NCBI RefSeq assembly: GCF_000308515.1
Contig: NZ_BAFV01000039.1
Span: 1-64,000 of the forward strand
Direction of reading: 5' to 3'
DNA length: 64,000 nucleotides
Source: Nocardia carnea NBRC 14403
GTDB taxonomy: Bacteria; Actinomycetota; Actinomycetes; Mycobacteriales; Mycobacteriaceae
A program made the position numbers and the translations under genes. Shown here one piece after another: positions 17,573 through 25,085 of this stretch; within the stretch, counting starts at the first letter, position 1; every line of letters begins with the position of its first letter. The notes beneath the pieces were generated by a model. It made no database searches. It saw nothing but the letters and a program-made list of their open reading frames with translations, and had not been told where the DNA came from.

Positions 17573-17776
17573 TCAGGTGGCGAGTCGATCGATAGGAATT
17601 CCGTCCGTGTAGCCCCGGCTGCCGGAGCAGCTGTACCGGGTAGCCCGCACCGGTAGCCAGTAGATCACCCAGCGCCCGTCCGGAGGTATGAATCGGTAGC
17701 AATGTCCCACCCCGCGGAACCGAGTGTCGCGCCGGGCTCGTACCTGTGCATCGAACTCACCGCCTATCGGGCACAA
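17573..17776 (-). CDS. possible small hypothetical protein before the carboxyltransferase gene
   Basis: A 67-codon ORF (TTG 17776; a GTG near 17722 is an alternative) ends 36 bp before the carboxyltransferase start on the same strand. The segment GHCYRFIPPDGRWVIYWLPV looks protein-like, but I recognise no family and see no convincing ribosome site. It would lie in the same transcript, downstream of operator C. The remaining part of 17537-17983 holds operator C and otherwise nothing that I can support. Confidence 0.25.
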   Translation of the reverse strand: MCPIGGEFDAQVRARRDTRFRGVGHCYRFIPPDGRWVIYWLPVRATRYSCSGSRGYTDGIPIDRLAT

Positions 17777-17828
17777 CCGGCCGCGATCATCGATTCACCA
17801 CGCGTACCGCAACGCCGTACACCACTAT

Positions 17829-17857
17829 ACGGTAACTTATACCGTTGCACTTACAGT
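17829..17857. promoter_or_regulatory. operator C of the catabolic regulon (three 12-bp-phased boxes)
   Basis: Boxes ACGGT (17829), ACCGT (17841) and ACAGT (17853) are 12 bp apart. The first pair makes the best palindrome in the set, ACGGTA-ACTTA-TACCGT (17 bp). It sits in the divergent interval between the carboxyltransferase operon (minus) and the SDR gene at 17984 (plus) and could serve both. Confidence 0.8.
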
Positions 17858-17983
17858 TCAACTACCGAGACCAACTCGGCCAGACCGTCTGGATCGCCGC
17901 GCGGCGGTGCCGTCATTCGGGCAGCCGACTGTTCACATGCTGAGTCTCTGGACGTACAGCAGTACGGATGGGAGCGACCGACG

Positions 17984-18781
17984 ATGGATCTGGGGTTCGC
18001 TGACGCAACCGCGGTCGTGGTGGGCGGCAGCAGCGGAATGGGGCTCGCCACCGCGCGCTGCCTCGCCGAGGAGGGCGCCCGCGTCGCGGTGATCGGTCGC
18101 TCGGCGACCGGTGTCGCGGACGCCGCCCGCGATCTCACCGAGCGCGGCAGCCCGGATTCGCTCGGCCTGGCCGCGGACGTACGCGATACCGCCGCTGTCA
18201 GTGCACTCTTCGACGAACTCGGCGACCGCTGGGACGGCCGGCTGAACGTGCTGGTCAACGCGGTCGGGCCGAATGTCCAGGGCACGTTCGACACCCTCTC
18301 CCCCGAACAATGGCGCGAGGCGATCGACCACGGCGCGATGACAATGGTGCACTGCGTCCAGGCCGCGCTGCCACTGTTGCGCCGCGCCGAATGGGCGCGC
18401 ATCGTGAACTTCTCCGCACAGTCCACCCGGCGGCAGAGCACCGGCCTGGTGGCCTACACCGCCGCCAAAGCGATGGTCACCAGCATTTCCAAGAATCTGT
18501 CCCTGTTGCTTGCCCCGGAGGAAATCCTGGTCAACGTGGTCTCGCCGGGCACCTTCGTGACGCCCGCGCTACAAGGCTGGGCCCGGTCGGCCGGCGTCGA
18601 CAGCGACAACCCCTACCACCTCATGGCGGCGATCGGCGAGCACTTCGGGCACCCTGCCCAACTGCCGCGCGCCGGGCTGCCCGAGGAGATGGGTCCGGTC
18701 GTCGCCTTCCTCGCCTCCCGGCGCAATTCGTATATGACCGGCGCCGATATCAATGTCGACGGCGGTTCGGATTTCACCTGA
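17984..18781 (+). CDS. short-chain dehydrogenase/reductase
   Basis: Classical SDR of 265 residues from ATG 17984. Cofactor motif VVVGGSSGMGLATA at the N-terminus, DVRDTAAV, NVLVNAVGPN, catalytic Ser in IVNFSAQSTRR and the YxxxK pair in VAYTAAKAMV, then VVSPGTFVT and TGADINVDGGSDF at the end. The complete active site indicates an NAD(P)-dependent alcohol or ketone oxidoreductase, probably of a hydroxyacyl-CoA or cyclic alcohol in the cluster. It is monocistronic, with operator C upstream and the thiolase operon converging from the right. Confidence 0.93.
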   Translation: MDLGFADATAVVVGGSSGMGLATARCLAEEGARVAVIGRSATGVADAARDLTERGSPDSLGLAADVRDTAAVSALFDELGDRWDGRLNVLVNAVGPNVQGTFDTLSPEQWREAIDHGAMTMVHCVQAALPLLRRAEWARIVNFSAQSTRRQSTGLVAYTAAKAMVTSISKNLSLLLAPEEILVNVVSPGTFVTPALQGWARSAGVDSDNPYHLMAAIGEHFGHPAQLPRAGLPEEMGPVVAFLASRRNSYMTGADINVDGGSDFT

Positions 18782-19036
18782 TGAGCACCGGCGCCGCAGC
18801 CACACCTCGGGCCCGCCGCCATCTTTCGGGAAGTTCCTCGGTGCACAACAGCCATTCGCACCGGTAGCAACCGACCCGCCCGCGCCGACTCCCGCAGCGC
18901 CGGGATAGCGAGGCGAGCAGGGTTATTAGCGCCCACTGCCACAGCGCGTACCGCGACGATGCGCCCGTTACCCCCGCTCCCGCCGACATGATCAGCGTGC
19001 GATCCGCGAGCTGGGGGGCGCTCTCACCGGCACACT

Positions 19037-20185
19037 TCAGGTGGTGACGATCGTTGCCCCGGCGGTACCGGGTGCACCGTAGAGCAGTGCGAAGCCCGCC
19101 TTCGGATCGCCCGGCACCTGCCGCTCCCCCGCGGTGCCGCGTAGTTGCAGCACCAGCTCGTGCAACTGCCGCAGCCCCGAGGCGCCGATCGGTTCGCCGT
19201 TGGCGATGAGACCGCCGTCGGTGTTCACCGGTATCGCGCCGGTGATTTCGGTGGCCCCCTCGGCGATGAGCTTCTCCTGGTCGCCGTGCGCGCACAAACC
19301 GGTCTCCGCCATATGGATCACTTCGGCGCCGGCGTCGGTGTCCTGTAACTGGGCGACATCGATATCGGACGGCGCGATCCCGGCCGCCTCGAACGCGGCG
19401 CGCGCGGCGTAGACCGACGGCGCGACATCCTCCTGCACCGGCGCGTACGTCGTGTTCACCTCGTACGCACCGTATGTGCGGGTCCGGATCTCGACCGCGC
19501 GCACATACACCGGCTTGGCGGTGAAGCGGTGCGCCAGGCCGGCCCGGCACATGATCACCGCGGCGGCGCCCTCGTCCGGCGCACAGAACATGTACTGCGT
19601 CAGCGGGTAGTTGAGCATCGGCGCTGCCAGGATATCGTCCTCCGCGATCGGCTTGCGGCGGAGGGCGTTCGGGTTCAGCACACCGTTTCGATAGTTCTTC
19701 GCCGCCACCTTGGCCAGCGTGCGCTGGGAGATTCCGTGATCGTGCAGGTACCGGTTGGCTTTCATACCGAAGAACTGGGTGGTCAGGTACTGACCGTTCT
19801 CGCCGTACCATTTCGGCATCCCGACCAGGGTGGGGTCGACGGTGAACGCACCGCGCGGATGTTTGTCCAGGCCGATCGCGATCCCGATATCGTACTTGCC
19901 GAGCCGAATCGCGTCGGCGCAGGCCTCAGTGGCACTGGCAGAGGTGGCGCAGGCGTTGAACACATTGGTGAAGGGCAGACCGGTGAGCCCCATCAGGCTT
20001 ACGATCGCGTCCGGGTTGGCCACTTCCCAGCTGCCGCCCACGGCGAACTGGATATCCTTCCACTCCAGTCCGGCATCGCCCAGTGCGGCGCGGATCGCGT
20101 CCGCGCCCATCTGCATCGCCGTCTTGCCCTCGAAGCGGCCGAAGGGATGCAGGCCGACACCGATGATCGCGATATCATTGGTCAT
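19037..20185 (-). CDS. thiolase-fold protein (lipid-transfer-protein/SCPx type)
   Basis: 382 residues from ATG 20185. Thiolase-like: IIGVGLHPFGRFEGKTAMQM, then the active-site Cys in NACATSASATEA and a C-terminal NTDGGLIANGEPIGASGLRQ. In normal thiolases the last motif carries the catalytic His (GHP); here Glu takes its place, as in many actinobacterial members of this subgroup. It follows a DUF35 gene by 17 bp. Steroid-degrading Ltp2-type aldolases and other non-decarboxylating thiolase homologues work as complexes with DUF35 partners, so a retro-aldol or thiolytic C-C cleavage by this pair is inferred. Transcribed from the operator-D promoter. Confidence 0.88.
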   Translation of the reverse strand: MTNDIAIIGVGLHPFGRFEGKTAMQMGADAIRAALGDAGLEWKDIQFAVGGSWEVANPDAIVSLMGLTGLPFTNVFNACATSASATEACADAIRLGKYDIGIAIGLDKHPRGAFTVDPTLVGMPKWYGENGQYLTTQFFGMKANRYLHDHGISQRTLAKVAAKNYRNGVLNPNALRRKPIAEDDILAAPMLNYPLTQYMFCAPDEGAAAVIMCRAGLAHRFTAKPVYVRAVEIRTRTYGAYEVNTTYAPVQEDVAPSVYAARAAFEAAGIAPSDIDVAQLQDTDAGAEVIHMAETGLCAHGDQEKLIAEGATEITGAIPVNTDGGLIANGEPIGASGLRQLHELVLQLRGTAGERQVPGDPKAGFALLYGAPGTAGATIVTT

Positions 20186-20202
20186 GGGAAACTCCTGGTC
20201 GT

Positions 20203-20619
20203 CTACAGCGGCCGGAAGGCGAAGGTGAGTACGTCGTTACCGTCGGCGTCCGTGCCGAGCGGAACAGTGGTCAGGCCGACCCGCATGCCGAATTGCAGTT
20301 TCTGCGGCTCATTCTCGGTGAGCCTGCCCTCCACCCGGATGACGTCGCCGAGCTGCACCAGCCCTACGCCGAACGGGACGAACGTCTTCGCGGTCTCGTT
20401 GCCGAGGTAGGGCGCTCCGGGGAGGAATCCCTGAGTGGTCCAGGACACCAGAACGCCCTCGGCCGGCAGGTTCACGGCCCCGAACGCCGGCCGACTGCAC
20501 CGCGGGCACAGTTCCTGCACCGGGAAGACCGTCGCCCCGCAGTCACCGCAGGACCCGCCCACGAGCCGGAAGTCGCTGTCCGGCCAGGTCGATATCTCCG
20601 GTGCGATCATTCGCTGCAT
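20203..20619 (-). CDS. DUF35 zinc-ribbon/OB-fold partner of the thiolase
   Basis: 138 residues from ATG 20619 (MQRMIAPEISTWPDSDFRLV). Four cysteines in CGDCGATVFPVQELCPRCSR form the rubredoxin-like zinc ribbon; the OB-fold follows (VLVSWTTQGFLPGAPY, VPFGVGLVQLGDVIRVEGRL). Such proteins bind acyl-CoA and stabilise thiolase- or aldolase-type partners. It is the first gene of the operon with the thiolase at 19037..20185. Operator D lies 20 bp before its start codon. A longer in-frame ORF to 20817 runs through the operators and is not believed. Confidence 0.88.
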   Translation of the reverse strand: MQRMIAPEISTWPDSDFRLVGGSCGDCGATVFPVQELCPRCSRPAFGAVNLPAEGVLVSWTTQGFLPGAPYLGNETAKTFVPFGVGLVQLGDVIRVEGRLTENEPQKLQFGMRVGLTTVPLGTDADGNDVLTFAFRPL

Positions 20620-20638
20620 CGTCGTTGTCCTCGCTTTT

Positions 20639-20655
20639 ACAGATAGGCTTACCGT
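20639..20655 (-). promoter_or_regulatory. operator D of the catabolic regulon
   Basis: Boxes ACAGA (20639) and ACCGT (20651), 12 bp apart, form ACAGAT-N5-TACCGT. A weak third box may follow at 20663. It lies 20 bp upstream of the DUF35 start on the minus strand, where a repressor would block transcription. Confidence 0.7.
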
Positions 20656-20707
20656 ATAGATTGCGGAGCCACGGACCGTGCCGCATCCGGCAAGGAAATG
20701 GTAGCTT

Positions 20708-20724
20708 ACGGTAATATCAACGGT
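20708..20724 (+). promoter_or_regulatory. operator E of the catabolic regulon
   Basis: Boxes ACGGT (20708) and ACGGT (20720), 12 bp apart, are 35 bp before the start of the split-barrel gene at 20759. Each of the two divergent promoters in this interval thus has its own site. Confidence 0.7.
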
Positions 20725-20758
20725 AATCGTTTCGACCCGCGAGTTGCGAGGTGGAGTG

Positions 20759-21151
20759 ATGAGCTCGAAAATTCCCGGCGGCCTCGAGGATCTGCTGCAT
20801 CGACCCCTCGTGGGCATCCTCGCGACCGTAACCCCCGACGGATCACCGGATCAGACCCCGATGCGCTTCACCTGGGACGGCGCACACCTGCGGATGAGCC
20901 ATACGATCCCGAGACGGAAATTCACCAGCCTGCAGGCCAACCCGAACTACTCGTTCCTCCTCACCGACCCGGACGCACCGGCACGCCGCCTCGAGATCCG
21001 CGGCTGGCTGGTGACCGTCCAGGGCGACGAGGACGGGAAGTTCTACGCGGAACTGGACCACCTCTACGGAGACACCGAAAGCGCTCCACCCGCGGACACG
21101 GAGGACCGGGTCGTCCTGATTCTCGACGCGACCAGGTTCGTCGCCAAATAG
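20759..21151 (+). CDS. pyridoxamine-5'-phosphate-oxidase-like split-barrel protein (PPOX class)
   Basis: 130 residues. ATG 20759 is preceded by GGTGGAG and preferred over TTG 20744. The start LLHRPLVGILATVTPDGSPD and TPMRFTWDGAHLRMSHT, then RRLEIRGWLVTV, are typical of F420- or FMN-binding split-barrel proteins; actinobacterial proteins of this size are often F420-dependent. It is followed 20 bp later by the first amidohydrolase, so an operon with 21172..22410 is likely. A flavin- or F420-linked reduction in the cluster's pathway is inferred; the cofactor cannot be decided by eye. Confidence 0.85.
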   Translation: MSSKIPGGLEDLLHRPLVGILATVTPDGSPDQTPMRFTWDGAHLRMSHTIPRRKFTSLQANPNYSFLLTDPDAPARRLEIRGWLVTVQGDEDGKFYAELDHLYGDTESAPPADTEDRVVLILDATRFVAK

Positions 21152-21171
21152 CCGTTCAGGAGAACCTCGAT

Positions 21172-22410
21172 ATGACCCGAGCACCGGATATCCCGATCTT
21201 CGACGCCGATTCGCATATGTACGAGACGGCCGACGCACTGATCAGGTACCTGCCCGACAAGTACCGCCGGGCGGTGCAGTACGTCCGGATCGGGCGGCAC
21301 ACCCGGCTCGCCATCAACGGCCGGATCACCGATTTCATCCCCAACCCGACCTTCGACCGGGTCGCCGCGCCCGGCGCACACGAGAAATTCTTCGCCGGCG
21401 AGAACACCGAGGGCCTGACCCTGCGCGAAATGCAGGGCAGCGCAATAGAGGCACCGGCCGCCACCCGCAATCCCGCGGACCGGATCACCGAACTCGATCA
21501 CCAGGGGGTGCGCGAGACGCTCAACTACCCCACACTGGCCAGCCTGGTCGAGCATTCCGCGGCCGACGACCCCGAGCTGACCATGGCCGTCATCCACGCG
21601 CTGAACCGGTGGATGCTGGAGCACTGGAGCTTCGCCTACCAGGACCGGATCTTCAGCACCCCGATCATCAACTGCGCCGAGGTCGACGGTGCCCGCCGGG
21701 AACTCCGGTACATCCTGGACAACGGTGCGAAAGTGGCACTGATCAAACCCGCCCCGGTGAAGGGCGTCAACGGCTGGCGGTCACCCGCACTGCCCGAGTT
21801 CGATCCGTTCTGGCGCGATGTCCAGGATGCGGGTCTGCCGATCGTGCTGCACGCGAGCCAGCCGCCGCTGGACGAGTACGTGAACAAATGGGAGCCGCCC
21901 GCCACCGCGAACTTCATGGCCATGAGTTCGTTCCGCTGGCTGGCACTCGGACATCGGGAGATCTCGGACATGATCGGCAGCCTCATCTGCCACGGCACCC
22001 TCACCCGGTTTCCCCGGCTGCGGATCGCCAGCGTGGAGAACGGCAGTTCGTGGATCCACCCGCTGTTCCACGATCTGCGGGATCTGACCAAGAAGATGCC
22101 GCAGAACTTCCCCGAAGACCCGCTGGACGTGTTCCGCCGCAATATCTGGGTGAGCCCGTTCTGGGAGGGGTCGGTCAGCGATGTGGCCGAAACCGTGGGC
22201 TGGGACAAGGTGATGTTCGGCTCGGATTACCCGCATCCGGAGGGGCTGCCCGAGCCGAGGGCGTACTGGAAGTACGCGGAGGGTATGGACAACCGGCGCA
22301 CCTGGGACTTCCTGGGCGACAATGCCCGCCGGTTCATGGGCCTGCCGATCGAGAACCCGGACCCGACAGCGGCCGAACCACCGGTCACGGCCACTTCGGC
22401 AGCGTTATAG
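21172..22410 (+). CDS. amidohydrolase 2 family protein (COG2159), copy 1
   Basis: 412 residues from ATG 21172, with GGAG about 10 nt upstream. TIM-barrel metal hydrolase or decarboxylase of the ACMSD-related group. Visible motifs: IFDADSHMYETADALIRYLP at the N-terminus, LNYPTLASLVEH, metal-ligand His in IVLHASQPPLDEY, SVENGSSWIHPL and the conserved Asp in MFGSDYPHPEGLPEP. The first motif is D-x-D-x-H rather than the HxH of classical members. Relatives in actinomycetes take part in breakdown of aromatic or CoA-linked ring products, by hydrolysis or decarboxylation. Second gene of the operator-E operon. Confidence 0.9.
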   Translation: MTRAPDIPIFDADSHMYETADALIRYLPDKYRRAVQYVRIGRHTRLAINGRITDFIPNPTFDRVAAPGAHEKFFAGENTEGLTLREMQGSAIEAPAATRNPADRITELDHQGVRETLNYPTLASLVEHSAADDPELTMAVIHALNRWMLEHWSFAYQDRIFSTPIINCAEVDGARRELRYILDNGAKVALIKPAPVKGVNGWRSPALPEFDPFWRDVQDAGLPIVLHASQPPLDEYVNKWEPPATANFMAMSSFRWLALGHREISDMIGSLICHGTLTRFPRLRIASVENGSSWIHPLFHDLRDLTKKMPQNFPEDPLDVFRRNIWVSPFWEGSVSDVAETVGWDKVMFGSDYPHPEGLPEPRAYWKYAEGMDNRRTWDFLGDNARRFMGLPIENPDPTAAEPPVTATSAAL

Positions 22411-22423
22411 TTCTACTTACAGT
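22407..22423 (+). promoter_or_regulatory. operator F of the catabolic regulon
   Basis: Boxes ATAGT (22407) and ACAGT (22419), 12 bp apart, form ATAGTT-N5-TACAGT. The first box overlaps the stop codon of amidohydrolase 1. It is 25 bp before the start of amidohydrolase 2, which therefore probably has its own promoter. Confidence 0.65.
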
Positions 22424-22447
22424 AAAGGGCTCGAAGGGAGTACCTCC

Positions 22448-23749
22448 GTGGACAAGAACGATATGATTCTCATCAGCGTCGACGACCACATCATCGAACC
22501 GCCCGATATGTTCGCCAACCACCTGCCCGCGAAATACGCCGACGATGCGCCGCGCCTGGTACGGATGCCGAACGGTGCGGATATGTGGAAATTCCGGGAC
22601 CGGGTGATCCCGAATGTGGCACTCAACGCCGTCGCGGGCCGCCCGAAAGAAGAATACGGCCTGGAACCGGAGGCCCTCGACGAGATCCGCCCCGGCTGCT
22701 ACAACGTGGACGAACGGGTCAAGGATATGAACGCCGGCGGTGTGCTGGCGCAGATGAACTTCCCGTCCTTCCCCGGCTTCGCCGCCCGCCTGTTCGCCAC
22801 CGAGGACTCGGACTTCTCATTGGCCCTGGTGCAGGCGTACAACGACTGGCATATCGACGAATGGTGCGGCGCCTATCCCGGCCGTTTCATCCCCATGGCA
22901 CTGCCGGTGATCTGGGATGCCGAACTGTGCGCCGAGGAAGTGCGCCGGGTGTCGAAGAAGGGCGTGCATTCGCTCACCTTCACCGAGAACCCGGCCGCGC
23001 TGGGTTACCCGAGCTTCCACCACGAGCACTGGAACCCGCTGTGGAAGGCACTGGTGGATACCGACACCGTGCTCAACGTCCATATCGGCTCGTCCGGCAA
23101 GCTCTCCATCCCGGCCGCGGACTCCCCACCGGACGTGATGATCACGCTGCAACCGATGAATATCGTCTCCGCGGCGGCCGACCTGCTCTGGTCACGCCCG
23201 GTCAAGGAGTACCCCGATCTCAAAATCGGCCTCTCCGAGGGCGGCACCGGCTGGATCCCCTATTTCCTGGAGCGTATCGACCGCACCTTCGATATGCACT
23301 CCACCTGGACGATGCAGAACTTCGGCGGCAAGCTGCCCAGCGAAGTGTTCCGCGACCATTTCCTGACCTGCTTCATCAGCGACCCGATCGGGGTCCGGCT
23401 GCGCCACGAGATCGGTATCGACAATATCGCCTGGGAAATGGACTACCCCCACAGCGATTCGATGTGGCCGGGTGCGCCGGAGGAACTCGATTCGGTGTTC
23501 GGCGCGGAGAACGTCACCGACGACGAAATCCGGAAGATGACTCATCTCAATGCCATGAGGTGGTACTCGTTCGACCCCTTCGCGCACGTACCGCGAGAGA
23601 AGGCCACCGTCGGCGCACTGCGCGCTGCCTCGGCCGGTCATGACGTCAGCATCAAGGCACGCAGTCGCCATCAGAGCACTGCCACGGAGAAACTTGCGGC
23701 CTTCCGTTCCCAGATCGAGGCGGCCACTGCGCATACCGCCGCCGAATAG
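22448..23749 (+). CDS. amidohydrolase 2 family protein (COG2159), copy 2
   Basis: 433 residues from GTG 22448 with GAAGGGAG about 8 nt upstream. Motifs: ILISVDDHIIEPPDMFANHL, AQMNFPSFPGFAARLF, VLNVHIGSSGKLSIP, KIGLSEGGTGWIPYFLERID and the late Asp in NIAWEMDYPHSDSMWP. Only distantly like copies 1 and 3 in the middle, so it is not a recent duplication; it probably does another step. The C-terminus carries about 50 residues beyond the barrel, rich in Ala, His and Glu. Operator F lies directly upstream, and copy 3 follows after 12 bp. Confidence 0.9.
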   Translation: MDKNDMILISVDDHIIEPPDMFANHLPAKYADDAPRLVRMPNGADMWKFRDRVIPNVALNAVAGRPKEEYGLEPEALDEIRPGCYNVDERVKDMNAGGVLAQMNFPSFPGFAARLFATEDSDFSLALVQAYNDWHIDEWCGAYPGRFIPMALPVIWDAELCAEEVRRVSKKGVHSLTFTENPAALGYPSFHHEHWNPLWKALVDTDTVLNVHIGSSGKLSIPAADSPPDVMITLQPMNIVSAAADLLWSRPVKEYPDLKIGLSEGGTGWIPYFLERIDRTFDMHSTWTMQNFGGKLPSEVFRDHFLTCFISDPIGVRLRHEIGIDNIAWEMDYPHSDSMWPGAPEELDSVFGAENVTDDEIRKMTHLNAMRWYSFDPFAHVPREKATVGALRAASAGHDVSIKARSRHQSTATEKLAAFRSQIEAATAHTAAE

Positions 23750-23761
23750 AAGGACACGACA

Positions 23762-24979
23762 ATGACCGAACTGGACTATCTCGCCATCGATGTCGACAAC
23801 CACTACTACGAACCGCTGGATGCGTTCACCCGCCATCTGCCGAAAGAGTTCAGGTCGCGCGGCGTCCAGATGGTCACCAGTGGTAGACGCACGCTGGCAG
23901 TGATGGGCGAGAAGGTCAACCACTTCGTCCCGAACCCAACATTCGACCCGATCGTCGAACCGGGCTGCCTCGATCTCCTGTTCCGCGGCGAGATCCCCGA
24001 AGGGGTGGATCCGGGTTCGCTGATGAAACTGGACCGGCTGCCGGATCATCCCGAATACCAGAACCGCGAGGCCCGGGTGCAGGTTCTGGACCGGCAGAAA
24101 CTGGAAACAGTATTCATGCTGCCGACTTTCGCCTGCGGTGTCGAGGAGGCGCTCAAGCACGATATCCCGGCCACGATGGCCTCCCTGCACGCGTTCAACC
24201 TGTGGCTGGACGAGGACTGGGGGTTCGACCGTCCCGACGGGCGGATGATCGCGGCACCGATCATATCGCTCGCCGACCCGGAAGCCGCCGTCGCCGAGGT
24301 CGAATTCGTGCTGGCACGCGGCGCGAAGATGGTGCTGGTTCGTCCCGCCCCCGTCCCCGGGATTGTCAAACCACGTTCGCTCGGCGATCCGCTGCACGAC
24401 CCGGTATGGGCCCGCCTCGCCGAAGCCGGTGTACCGGTGGGATTCCACCTCTCCGACAGCGGCTATCTCGCCATCGCCGCGCTCTGGGGCGGCAAGGCAA
24501 CGTTCGAGGGGTTCGGCAAGAAGGATCCGCTCGACAACGTCCTGCTCGACGACCGCGCGATCCACGACACGATGGCCTCGATGATCGTGCACCAGGTATT
24601 CACCCGTCACCCGGCACTCAAGGCGGTGAGCATCGAGAACGGCTCGTATTTCGTCCACCGGTTGATCAAGCGGCTGAAGAAAGCAGCGAATACAGCGCCC
24701 TACCACTTCAAGGAAGACCCGGTCGAGCAACTGAAGAACAATGTCTGGATCGCGCCCTACTACGAGGACGATGTCAAACTCCTCGCCGAGACCATCGGCG
24801 TGGAAAAGATCCTGTTCGGTTCCGATTGGCCGCACGGCGAGGGGCTCGCCGACCCCACCACCTTCACCGCCGATATCCCGCAGTTCCCCGAATTCTCGTA
24901 CTCCGACACCCGGAAGGTGATGCGCGACAACGCTCTCGACCTACTCGGTTCGAAGGTCCAGCTCGGCGCGTCCGACTGA
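23762..24979 (+). CDS. amidohydrolase 2 family protein (COG2159), copy 3
   Basis: 405 residues from ATG 23762, 12 bp after copy 2 with AAGGA before the start. IDVDNHYYEPLDAFTRHLPK opens the barrel; FMLPTFACGVEEAL, VGFHLSDSGYLAIAALWGGK, SIENGSYFVHRLIKRLKKA and LFGSDWPHGEGLADPT follow. It resembles copy 1 more than copy 2 (same NPTFDPIVEPG region and ENGS motif), which suggests an old duplication with divergence. It is the last gene of the cluster; the sequence to 25085 shows no further operator. Confidence 0.9.
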   Translation: MTELDYLAIDVDNHYYEPLDAFTRHLPKEFRSRGVQMVTSGRRTLAVMGEKVNHFVPNPTFDPIVEPGCLDLLFRGEIPEGVDPGSLMKLDRLPDHPEYQNREARVQVLDRQKLETVFMLPTFACGVEEALKHDIPATMASLHAFNLWLDEDWGFDRPDGRMIAAPIISLADPEAAVAEVEFVLARGAKMVLVRPAPVPGIVKPRSLGDPLHDPVWARLAEAGVPVGFHLSDSGYLAIAALWGGKATFEGFGKKDPLDNVLLDDRAIHDTMASMIVHQVFTRHPALKAVSIENGSYFVHRLIKRLKKAANTAPYHFKEDPVEQLKNNVWIAPYYEDDVKLLAETIGVEKILFGSDWPHGEGLADPTTFTADIPQFPEFSYSDTRKVMRDNALDLLGSKVQLGASD

Positions 24980-25085
24980 TCTCCGCTACCGGCGGTGGCC
25001 CGGCCCTCCGGGCGTTTCGGCGACGTTTGCCGGGGAATCGGCACGGTTGCCCGGGCATCCGGCCGCGAGGTGGTTCACTGGGCCC

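Noticed and set aside
23192..24835. A 547-codon open frame on the minus strand across amidohydrolase copies 2 and 3
   Set aside because: No recognisable protein sequence; the plus-strand frames carry the amidohydrolase motifs.
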